Source: Dehalococcoidia bacterium (GTDB lineage Bacteria; Chloroflexota; Dehalococcoidia; Dehalococcoidales; DAOWLH01). From it: a stretch of 5,689 nucleotides of DNA. Location: NCBI GenBank assembly GCA_030638985.1, contig DAOWDO010000053.1:1-5689 (forward strand), read 5' to 3'. The position numbers and the translations under genes are program-made. Shown here one piece after another: positions 1 through 5,443 of this stretch. Positions within the stretch are counted from its first letter, which is position 1; each line of letters begins with the position of its first letter. Below the pieces are notes generated by a model. The model was not told where the DNA came from. It made no database searches and saw nothing but the letters and a program-made list of their open reading frames with translations.

Positions 1-213
1 ACCAGTGCTAATTTGACCGGCCGGCCAAGTGCTTTGAGCGCCGCTGATGTTCGGTATCAGTTTGGTGATAGTATAGGCCTTATTATCGATGGTGGAATAT
101 GCCCTGGAGGTATTGAGTCCACCATAGTTGATGTTACCGGAGAGACTCCCCGACTGCTGCGACCGGGCGCCCTGTCCCAGGCTGTAATAGAGGGAGTATG
201 CAGCCTGGTTTAG
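1..213 (+). CDS. tsaC: Threonylcarbamoyl-AMP synthase (TsaC/YrdC/Sua5 family), 3' end only
   Basis: This is the C-terminal part of a gene that starts before the window; the frame is open from base 1 and stops at TAG 211-213 (70 residues visible). The first residues read TSANLTGRPSAL, matching the SxN motif region (TSANxSGxP) of the YrdC fold. It is followed by IIDGG, then GGIESTIVDV and LLRPGAL, the usual order of the last conserved blocks. The family makes L-threonylcarbamoyladenylate from threonine, bicarbonate and ATP in the cytoplasm, for the t6A37 modification of ANN-decoding tRNAs. The protein ends about 13 residues after the LRPGA block, so it is the short TsaC form without the extra Sua5 domain (inference from the visible end). 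The TTG at 13-15 could be mistaken for a start, but homology continues upstream of it. The gene is functionally unrelated to the ilv genes, and a terminator lies 70 bases after its stop. Confidence 0.9.
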   Translation, partial: TSANLTGRPSALSAADVRYQFGDSIGLIIDGGICPGGIESTIVDVTGETPRLLRPGALSQAVIEGVCSLV

Positions 214-214
214 C

Positions 215-243
215 TTGACAATGAATAGGGGCTATGTTAGTTT
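215..243 (+). promoter_or_regulatory. Candidate sigma-70-type promoter for the ilv operon (weak)
   Basis: A perfect -35 consensus TTGACA lies at 215-220, directly after the tsaC stop codon. At 17-base spacing the -10 would be TAGTTT (238-243), which matches TATAAT at only 3 of 6 positions; a better hexamer, TATGTT (233-238), is too close. Transcription from here would start near base 250. It would then run through the competing hairpins at 263-307, which is the arrangement expected for attenuation. Support is the -35 box and the location only. Confidence 0.3.
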
Positions 244-262
244 TAGGTGTCACAAATACAGG

Positions 263-289
263 GGGTGGGTTATCGGGTTAAATCCGTCC
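263..289 (+). promoter_or_regulatory. Candidate antiterminator hairpin in the ilvD leader
   Basis: Bases 263-271 can pair with 281-289 in 9 consecutive pairs: six Watson-Crick (263-289, 264-288, 267-285, 268-284, 270-282, 271-281) and three G-U wobbles (265-287, 266-286, 269-283), with a 9-base loop. The 3' arm contains CCGTCC (284-289), which is also the 5' arm of the intrinsic terminator stem, so the two folds exclude each other. This is the layout of a transcription attenuator. The pairing is read directly from the sequence; the regulatory role is inferred. The wobbles make it only moderately stable. Confidence 0.4.
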
Positions 290-307
290 ACACAGGGACG
301 GTTTTTT
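284..307 (+). terminator. Intrinsic terminator, probable attenuator of the ilv operon
   Basis: CCGTCC (284-289) pairs perfectly with GGACGG (296-301) across a 6-base loop and is followed at once by six T (302-307): a standard rho-independent terminator with a GC-rich 6-bp stem. It lies 70 bases after the tsaC stop and ends 25 bases before the ilvD ATG. No convincing promoter fits in those 25 bases, so ilvD transcripts must read through it, which favours a conditional attenuator over a plain tsaC terminator. The alternatives are a simple tsaC terminator with leaky read-through, or a promoter too divergent to recognise. Confidence 0.75.
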
Positions 308-332
308 GATTATTGCGTGAAGTGAGAAAATT

Positions 333-2000
333 ATGGAGAGCGATGCCATAAAGAGGGGAATAGAGCGGGCACCGCACCGCTCGCTTCTGCGTGCCCTGGG
401 AGTAACGCCTCAGGAAATGGACAGGCCTTTCATCGGTATCGTAAACAGCTTCACCGAGATTGTCCCCGGACACATGCATCTACCAGAGATTGCCGAGGTG
501 GTCAAGGCCGGAGTGAGGAGTGGTGGCGGGGTTCCCTTTGAATTCAATACCATTGCCGTTTGTGACGGCCTCGCCATGAACCACCGGGGAATGAACTACA
601 GCCTGCCCAGCCGGGAGCTGATAGCTGACTCGGTGGAGATAATGGCCCGGGCACATGCCTTCGATGGACTGGTTTTTTTACCCAATTGCGATAAGGTTGT
701 CCCCGGAATGCTGATGGCGGCGGTGAGGCTGAATCTGCCGGCCATCTTTATCAGCGGTGGGCCGATGCTGGCCGGACGGTTATACAGTAGTCAGGGGGAT
801 ACCAAGGTTGACCTCAGTAGTGTTTTTGAAGCGGTGGGTAAGGTTTACAAGGGGCAGATGACCGAGGAAGAGCTGGGGAATCTTGAAGAGGTTGCCTGCC
901 CCGGATGCGGCAGCTGTGCCGGCATGTTTACCGCCAACACCATGAACTGTCTGACTGAGGCTATGGGTATGGCGCTGGGTGGCAGTGGCACCATACCGGC
1001 GGTTGACCCCCGGCGAATCAGACTGGCAGGAGAAGCCGGAAGGCAAGTAATGGCGCTGGTGTCGGCTAACACCCGCCCCAGGGATATCATAAACCGGGCT
1101 TCTCTGGAGAATGCCTTTACTGTTGATATGTCGCTGGGTGGCAGTACCAATTCGGTGCTGCACCTGATGGCGCTGGCCCATGAGGCCGGGGTTGAATTTC
1201 CTCTGTCAGCAATAAACGATATAAGTGACCGGACTCCCTGCCTGTGCCGTCTGAAGCCGGCCGGGGACTATCACATTGAAGACCTGGACAGGGCCGGCGG
1301 TGTAGCTGCGGTGATGGGGGAGCTGAAACGGAAGCTTAATCTTGAAGGGAAAACGGTATCTGGTAAGACGGTGGCCGGATTTATCGCTGGCGGTCGGGTG
1401 GCTGACGGCAAGGTAATCCACACTCTGGCTAAAGCCTATTCAGAGAAGGGTGGAATTGCTATACTGTTTGGTAATCTGGCGCCGGAAGGTGCTGTGGTCA
1501 AGAGGTCGGCGGTGGCTGCGGAGATGATGGTCCACCAGGGTCCGGCCAGGGTCTTTGATTCGGAAGAGGCGGCGACAGCGGCTATCATGGCTGGCGATAT
1601 CAGGTCGGGCGATGTACTGGTCATTCGCTATGAAGGACCTAAGGGTGGGCCCGGGATGAGAGAAATGCTGGTGCCGACAGCTCTGCTCAGTGGTATGGGT
1701 ATGGATAAGGAAGTGGCGCTGTTAACCGATGGTCGTTTTTCCGGGGCGACTCGTGGTGCCGCCATCGGGCATGTTTCGCCTGAGGCAGCCAGCCGCGGCC
1801 CTATTGCCGCTGTGAAAGAAGGCGATACAATTAAGATAGATATAACGGCTCATAAGCTTGAGATTGAGCTATCTGACCGGGAAATAGCCCGGCGTCTGGC
1901 AAAGCTGGGTGGATTTGAATCCAGGGTAAAGGAGGGCTATCTCAGCTACTACGCCAGCAGGGTGACTTCGGCCAGCACCGGAGCCGTGTTCGGGAACTGA
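333..2000 (+). CDS. ilvD: Dihydroxy-acid dehydratase
   Basis: IlvD dehydrates 2,3-dihydroxyisovalerate to 2-ketoisovalerate, and the isoleucine-branch diol to 2-keto-3-methylvalerate, using an Fe-S cluster and Mg2+ in the cytoplasm. The 555 residues match the usual 550-570. Both family signatures are present: CDKVVPGMLMA (residues 119-129) and ALLTDGRFSGAT (462-473; Ser470 is the expected catalytic base). Cluster ligand candidates are Cys119 (LPNCDK) and Cys195 (CGSCAGMFTANTM), with Cys77 (AVCDG) a possible third. D120 and K121 lie in the expected Mg2+ site. The stretch VPGH (44-47) replaces the TPCN motif of the oxygen-stable [2Fe-2S] enzymes, so an oxygen-sensitive [4Fe-4S] type like E. coli IlvD is inferred. 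The start fits the family N-terminus (MxSDxxKxGxxRAPHRSLLRA); a modest Shine-Dalgarno, AAGTGAG (320-326), sits 6 bases upstream. It is the first gene of the operon, 13 bases before ilvB. Confidence 0.97.
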   Translation: MESDAIKRGIERAPHRSLLRALGVTPQEMDRPFIGIVNSFTEIVPGHMHLPEIAEVVKAGVRSGGGVPFEFNTIAVCDGLAMNHRGMNYSLPSRELIADSVEIMARAHAFDGLVFLPNCDKVVPGMLMAAVRLNLPAIFISGGPMLAGRLYSSQGDTKVDLSSVFEAVGKVYKGQMTEEELGNLEEVACPGCGSCAGMFTANTMNCLTEAMGMALGGSGTIPAVDPRRIRLAGEAGRQVMALVSANTRPRDIINRASLENAFTVDMSLGGSTNSVLHLMALAHEAGVEFPLSAINDISDRTPCLCRLKPAGDYHIEDLDRAGGVAAVMGELKRKLNLEGKTVSGKTVAGFIAGGRVADGKVIHTLAKAYSEKGGIAILFGNLAPEGAVVKRSAVAAEMMVHQGPARVFDSEEAATAAIMAGDIRSGDVLVIRYEGPKGGPGMREMLVPTALLSGMGMDKEVALLTDGRFSGATRGAAIGHVSPEAASRGPIAAVKEGDTIKIDITAHKLEIELSDREIARRLAKLGGFESRVKEGYLSYYASRVTSASTGAVFGN

Positions 2001-2013
2001 GGAGGCGATTATT

Positions 2014-3723
2014 ATGAGGATGACTGGTGCCGAAATTATATGCGAGAGCCTGGTAAAGGAGGGCGTCGAGGTTATTTTTGGTATCCTGGGCGGGGCTATT
2101 CTGCCGTTGTATGATACCATACCCAGATACCCTAAGCTGCGCCACGTCCTGGTAGGCCACGAGCAGGGTGCCGCCCATGCTGCCGAAGGATATGCCCGGG
2201 CTACAGGCAAGGTAGGGGTTTGTATGGCTACCTCTGGCCCTGGGGCGACCAATCTGGTTACCGGCCTCGCCGATGCCTATCTTGATTCGGTACCGGTGGT
2301 TGCCATAACCGGTCAGGTGACCCGGGCGCTGATTGGCAAGGACGCCTTTCAGGAGATAGATATTACCGGTATCACCCTGCCCGTTACAAAGCATAACTAT
2401 CTCGCCCTCGAAGCCAGCTCTCTGGCTATGACAGTAAAGGAGGCCTTCTATCTGGCCAGGACCGGACGTCCGGGCCCGGTGTTAATTGACCTGCCCAAGG
2501 ATGTCCAGATAAACCAGGCTGAGTTTAAATATCCCGAGAGGGTCAGCCTGCCGGGCTATAAGCCGACATTACAAGGACATGCCGCCCAGATTAAAAAAGC
2601 GGCCAATCTTATCAAAGAGTCCAGGAGACCGGTCCTTATTGCTGGTCGAGGTATCATTATTTCCGGTGCTTATGATGAATTAAAGCGCCTGGCTGAGAAA
2701 GCACAGATACCGGTGATTACCACCCTGCTGGGTGTCAGCTGTTTCCCTGAGTCACATGCTCTCTCCTATGGCTGGCTGGGAATGCACGGCATGGCTTATG
2801 CCAACCTGGCGGTCAGTGACGCTGACCTTGTTGTGGCCATCGGCATGAGGTTTGACGACCGGGCGACCGGCAGGGTCAGCGGCTTTGCACCGCAGGCCCG
2901 CATTATCCACATTGATATTGACCCGGCGGAAATCGGCAAGAACGTACGTGTCGATATACCCATAGTGGGTGATGCCAGGGTGGTATTGCAGGCGCTGAAC
3001 AAACTGGTAACCACCTCGAAACACGCCGACTGGTTGAAGCAGCTTGATAGCTGGCGCAAGGAGCACCCTTCAATTACTATAAGGGATTGCGAGGAGTTGC
3101 TTCCCCAGTTCGTCATAAACAAGATACATGAAGTCACCGGTGGTGAGGCAACTATCGTCACTGGCGTAGGCCAGCACCAGATGTGGGCGGCTCAGCACTA
3201 CTGGTTTGACCGCCCCAACAGCCTGATAACTTCGGGGGGTCTGGGGACCATGGGCTTTGAACTGCCGGCGGCTATGGGTGCCAAGATTGGCTGCCCTGAT
3301 GAGACCGTGTGGTGCATCGCCGGTGACGGCGGTTTTCAGATGACGATTCAGGAGCTGGGGACTATAGCCAGGGAGCAGGTGGCAGTTAAGATAGCCATCA
3401 TGAATAATGGCTATCTGGGGATGGTGCGCCAGTGGCAGGACTTGTTCTATGAGAAAAGGTATTTTGCCACTCCCTTGAACTGCCCTGATTTTGTTAAGAT
3501 TGCCGAGGCCTATGGTGTCCCCGGGATGACCGTAAAAAGCAAGCAAGAGGTGGTGCCGGCTATTAAAAAAGCGATGAGTGAACCGGGGCCATTCTTAATC
3601 AATTTTATGGTAAAGCCGGAGGAAAATGTTTACCCCATGATACCGCCCGGCGCCGCTCTATCGGAAATTATAGAAGAACCGAGTAAAGAGGTGAGATCAT
3701 GGTCAGCACGAAACATACCCTAG
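2014..3723 (+). CDS. ilvB: Acetolactate synthase (acetohydroxyacid synthase) large catalytic subunit
   Basis: IlvB is the TPP-, FAD- and Mg2+-dependent enzyme that condenses two pyruvates to 2-acetolactate, or pyruvate with 2-ketobutyrate to 2-aceto-2-hydroxybutyrate. The 569 residues are full length. In order there are: an N-terminal TPP domain (about 1-165) with catalytic Glu50 in GHEQGAAHAAEG and the block TSGPGATNLVTGLADAYLDS; a central FAD-binding domain (about 190-325); and a C-terminal TPP domain (about 370-535) with GDGG (437-440) through NN (464-465), then GYLGMVRQWQ (466-475). This last block separates AHAS from other TPP enzymes. The ATG at 2014 is set by GGAGG at 2001-2005, 8 bases upstream; a second ATG at 2020 is too far away. 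Oddities: GILGGA (23-28) where the family usually has GxPGGA, and Thr103 in GQVTR, where many plant and bacterial enzymes have Pro. The gene follows the ilvD stop by 13 bases and overlaps ilvN by 25. Confidence 0.97.
   Translation: MRMTGAEIICESLVKEGVEVIFGILGGAILPLYDTIPRYPKLRHVLVGHEQGAAHAAEGYARATGKVGVCMATSGPGATNLVTGLADAYLDSVPVVAITGQVTRALIGKDAFQEIDITGITLPVTKHNYLALEASSLAMTVKEAFYLARTGRPGPVLIDLPKDVQINQAEFKYPERVSLPGYKPTLQGHAAQIKKAANLIKESRRPVLIAGRGIIISGAYDELKRLAEKAQIPVITTLLGVSCFPESHALSYGWLGMHGMAYANLAVSDADLVVAIGMRFDDRATGRVSGFAPQARIIHIDIDPAEIGKNVRVDIPIVGDARVVLQALNKLVTTSKHADWLKQLDSWRKEHPSITIRDCEELLPQFVINKIHEVTGGEATIVTGVGQHQMWAAQHYWFDRPNSLITSGGLGTMGFELPAAMGAKIGCPDETVWCIAGDGGFQMTIQELGTIAREQVAVKIAIMNNGYLGMVRQWQDLFYEKRYFATPLNCPDFVKIAEAYGVPGMTVKSKQEVVPAIKKAMSEPGPFLINFMVKPEENVYPMIPPGAALSEIIEEPSKEVRSWSARNIP
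3685..3694 (+). promoter_or_regulatory. Shine-Dalgarno site of ilvN inside the ilvB 3' end
   Basis: AAAGAGGTGA lies within the last codons of ilvB and matches the full anti-Shine-Dalgarno complement except for one missing G. It ends 4 bases before the ATG at 3699 and so fixes the ilvN start even though that start lies inside ilvB. Ribosomes finishing ilvB pass directly over it, consistent with translational coupling of the two subunits. Confidence 0.75.
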
Positions 3724-4235
3724 TTTCCATGGTCGCTGATAGGCCCGGAGTGCTTAACCGGATGGCAAGCCTTTTCCGGCGGCGCGGTTTTAACATTGAG
3801 AGCATCGCTGTAGGCCACAGCGAACTGCCGGGTATATCGCGGATGACCATTGTTGTCGCCGGCACAGCGGCCATGGTAGAACAGGTCAGAAAGCAAGTTG
3901 AGAAGCTGGTTGATGTCATCAAGGTTTCGGATGTCACCGGTGAAGGCACCATTACCCGTGAGCTGGCTTTGATAAAGGTCAGGGCCACCTCTGCCAACCG
4001 GAGCGAGATAATGCAGACAGTTGATATATTCCGGGCCAACATCGTCGATGTTTCCGCCGACTCGGTTACGGTGGAGGTTACCGGTGATGAACAGAAAATA
4101 ACTTCGCTGTACCGGCTGCTCCGCGGCTTTGGCATTAAGGAAATAGCCAGAACGGGGGTTATCGCCATGACCAGGGGTAATGTCAGTTCATCCCTGACAG
4201 AGGAAAAACCAGCCAGGGCTAAGTCTGATAAGTAG
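3699..4235 (+). CDS. ilvN: Acetolactate synthase small regulatory subunit
   Basis: IlvN is the regulatory partner of IlvB: it raises catalytic activity and gives feedback inhibition, typically by valine. The 178 residues fit the usual 160-180. An N-terminal ACT domain (about 6-78) begins HTLVSMVADRPGVLNRM and continues RRGFNIESIAVG. Gly17 and Asn32 correspond to the valine-site Gly and Asn of E. coli IlvH (Gly14, Asn29). A second ACT-like C-terminal domain (about 84-158) starts near RELALIKVRA and ends RTGVIAMTRG. The last 16 or so residues are a polar, Ser/Lys-rich tail, probably disordered. The valine-site residues are retained, so feedback control by a BCAA is likely (inference). The gene overlaps the ilvB end by 25 bases in another frame. 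The symbol ilvH is equally used for this family. Confidence 0.95.
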   Translation: MVSTKHTLVSMVADRPGVLNRMASLFRRRGFNIESIAVGHSELPGISRMTIVVAGTAAMVEQVRKQVEKLVDVIKVSDVTGEGTITRELALIKVRATSANRSEIMQTVDIFRANIVDVSADSVTVEVTGDEQKITSLYRLLRGFGIKEIARTGVIAMTRGNVSSSLTEEKPARAKSDK

Positions 4236-4268
4236 GGACTGCTCAAAACAAAAATAGGAAGGTGGGCT

Positions 4269-5267
4269 ATGGCAACAATTTATTATGAAGATGATTGTGA
4301 TTTAGGTTTACTTGAGGGCAAGGTGATTGGTGTTGTCGGCTATGTCAGCCAGGGACATGCCCAGGCGCAGAATCTCAGGGACAGCGGATGTCAGGTAATC
4401 GTGGCCGAAGCTGAAGGTAGCCGGGGTTGGCAGCAGGCCCAGACGGACGGTTTTGAAGTAATACTGGCTTCAAAGCTGGCTGAGAGGGCGGATATTATCA
4501 TGATGCTGGCGCCGGACACCCTTCAGGCCGGTATTTACAAGCAGGCGATTGAAGCTAGTTTAACCGCCGGCAAGATGCTGATGTTTGCTCATGGCTTCAA
4601 CATTCACTATGGCCAGATAACGCCACCGGCTGATGTTGATGTAACCATGATAGCGCCCAAGTGCCCGGGCCATATGCTGCGGCAACTATATACCGAGGGC
4701 ATTGGCCCCCCGGCGCTGATAGCGGTGCAGCAGGATGCTTCGGGCAAAGCCAAGGAGATAGCTCTGGCCTATGCCAGGGGTATCGGCTGTAGCCGGGCGG
4801 GTATTCTGGAGACCACCTTTGCCGAGGAAACGGAGACGGACCTCTTCGGTGAGCAGGCAGTGCTGGTGGGAGGTGTTAGTGACCTGGTTAAAGCCGGCTT
4901 TGATACCCTGGTTGAAGCTGGCTACCAGCCGGAGATAGCCTACTTTGAATGCCTGCATGAGCTAAAGCTGATTGTTGACCTTGTATACCAGGGCGGCCTG
5001 GAATACATGCACTACTCGGTTAGCGATACCGCTGAATACGGCGGTATTACCCGGGGGCCGCGGGTTATCGATGATGTTGTCAGGGAGGAGATGGGCGAGA
5101 TTCTGGCTGAGATTCAGGACGGCAGCTTCGCCAAGGAATGGATTCTGGAAAACCAGGCCGGCCGGCCGGTCTACAACGCCCTGAAGCGGATGGAATCCGA
5201 AGAACTTATTGAAGAAGTCGGTGCTGAACTGCGTCAGATGATGCCATGGCTGAAGGGAAAGAAATAA
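4269..5267 (+). CDS. ilvC: Ketol-acid reductoisomerase, class I (short form)
   Basis: IlvC performs the Mg2+-dependent alkyl migration and NAD(P)H-dependent reduction of 2-acetolactate to 2,3-dihydroxyisovalerate, and the matching isoleucine-branch step. The 332 residues mark the short class I form. The N-terminal Rossmann domain (about 1-182) is followed by the helical knotted domain. Catalytic residues are present: His108 (AHGFNIH), Lys131 (APKCPGH), Asp191 and Glu195 (EETETDLFGEQ), Glu227 and Glu231 (ECLHELKLIVDL), Ser250 (HYSVSDTAEYG). The C-terminus keeps EWILENQAGRP. Oddities: the dinucleotide motif reads GYVSQG (24-29), with Val26 in place of the nearly invariant Gly of GYGSQG; the phosphate loop reads VAEAEGSRGW (45-54) instead of a VGLRxGSxSW-type loop; and GIGPPALI replaces GxGVPALI. 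Start: GGAAGGTG (4257-4264) lies 4 bases upstream of the ATG. The gene is 33 bases after ilvN, with no terminator between. Confidence 0.96.
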   Translation: MATIYYEDDCDLGLLEGKVIGVVGYVSQGHAQAQNLRDSGCQVIVAEAEGSRGWQQAQTDGFEVILASKLAERADIIMMLAPDTLQAGIYKQAIEASLTAGKMLMFAHGFNIHYGQITPPADVDVTMIAPKCPGHMLRQLYTEGIGPPALIAVQQDASGKAKEIALAYARGIGCSRAGILETTFAEETETDLFGEQAVLVGGVSDLVKAGFDTLVEAGYQPEIAYFECLHELKLIVDLVYQGGLEYMHYSVSDTAEYGGITRGPRVIDDVVREEMGEILAEIQDGSFAKEWILENQAGRPVYNALKRMESEELIEEVGAELRQMMPWLKGKK

Positions 5268-5268
5268 G

Positions 5269-5334
5269 AAAGTCCGGAAGAAAACGAGAGTTGTCTGGTG
5301 CCAAGTAAAATATATATCATGACAGGACTTTTTT
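5269..5334 (+). terminator. Possible weak terminator-like structure after ilvC
   Basis: AAAGTCC (5269-5275) is complementary to GGACTTT (5325-5331), and a run of six T spans 5329-5334. A further pairing, TGTC (5292-5295) with GACA (5321-5324), would stack on it. The loop closed by the outer stem is 49 bases, far longer than in typical intrinsic terminators, so efficient termination is doubtful. It is listed because it starts two bases after the ilvC stop and ends in a T run. Confidence 0.2.
5291..5320 (+). promoter_or_regulatory. Candidate internal promoter for leuA
   Basis: TTGTCT (5291-5296, 4 of 6 to TTGACA), an 18-base spacer, then TATCAT (5315-5320, 5 of 6 to TATAAT) in a locally AT-rich stretch. 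Transcription would begin near 5327, giving a leuA leader of about 115 bases that includes the hairpin at 5378-5401. The 176-base gap before leuA, unlike the tight spacing of the ilv genes, makes separate transcription or control of leuA plausible. There is no direct evidence beyond the hexamers. Confidence 0.35.
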
Positions 5335-5377
5335 GCCGGGACACCCTTGCTGGGAGTGATAAGCTCATCCTTACCGG

Positions 5378-5401
5378 CCCCTCTCCTTTTAGGGTGAGGG
5401 G
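5378..5401 (+). repeat. GC-rich inverted repeat (hairpin) in the leuA leader
   Basis: CCCCTC (5378-5383) pairs with GAGGGG (5396-5401); after one T-T mismatch the stem continues CC (5385-5386) with GG (5393-5394). No T run follows, so it is not an intrinsic terminator. It could be a leader structure affecting leuA expression, or a decayed copy of the CCCCTCTCC-type palindromic intergenic repeats I recall from some Chloroflexota genomes. It lies 42 bases before the leuA start. Confidence 0.5.
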
Positions 5402-5443
5402 AACTATGGTTGGACAGTGAGTTTTTACTCCCAGGAGGATACC

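Noticed and set aside
13..15. TTG as the start of a small 66-residue protein
   Set aside because: The conserved TSAN motif begins upstream in the same frame, so this is the tail of a longer tsaC gene.
261..270. GGGGGTGGGT considered as part of a T-box (AGGGTGGNACCGCG)
   Set aside because: The ACCGCG part and the specifier stem are absent, and the 119-base leader is too short for a canonical T-box.
247..309. GTG-started 20-codon ORF with several Val codons as a leader peptide
   Set aside because: No Shine-Dalgarno, scattered rather than clustered Val codons, and the stop lies just past the terminator; likely chance.
1869..2394. Two - strand ORFs of 127 and 150 codons across the ilvD/ilvB junction
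   Set aside because: They overlap each other and two well-supported genes, and show no motifs.
3070..3546. A 158-codon ORF on the - strand inside ilvB
   Set aside because: It is antisense to the conserved TPP-binding domain of IlvB, with no family resemblance; a shadow.
3668..4246. A 192-codon ORF on the - strand opposite ilvN
   Set aside because: It lies antisense to a clear ilvN with two ACT-type domains, has no recognisable motif, and spans the ilvB end; it is a codon-bias shadow.
5156..5169. GGCC tandem run (GGCCGGCCGGCCGG)
   Set aside because: It encodes the conserved AGRP of the IlvC C-terminus; explained by coding content. A similar GGCCGGCC at 19-26 also lies in coding sequence.
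5419..5430. GAGT/ACTC mini-hairpin just before the leuA Shine-Dalgarno
   Set aside because: Only a 4-bp stem; too weak to claim a role.
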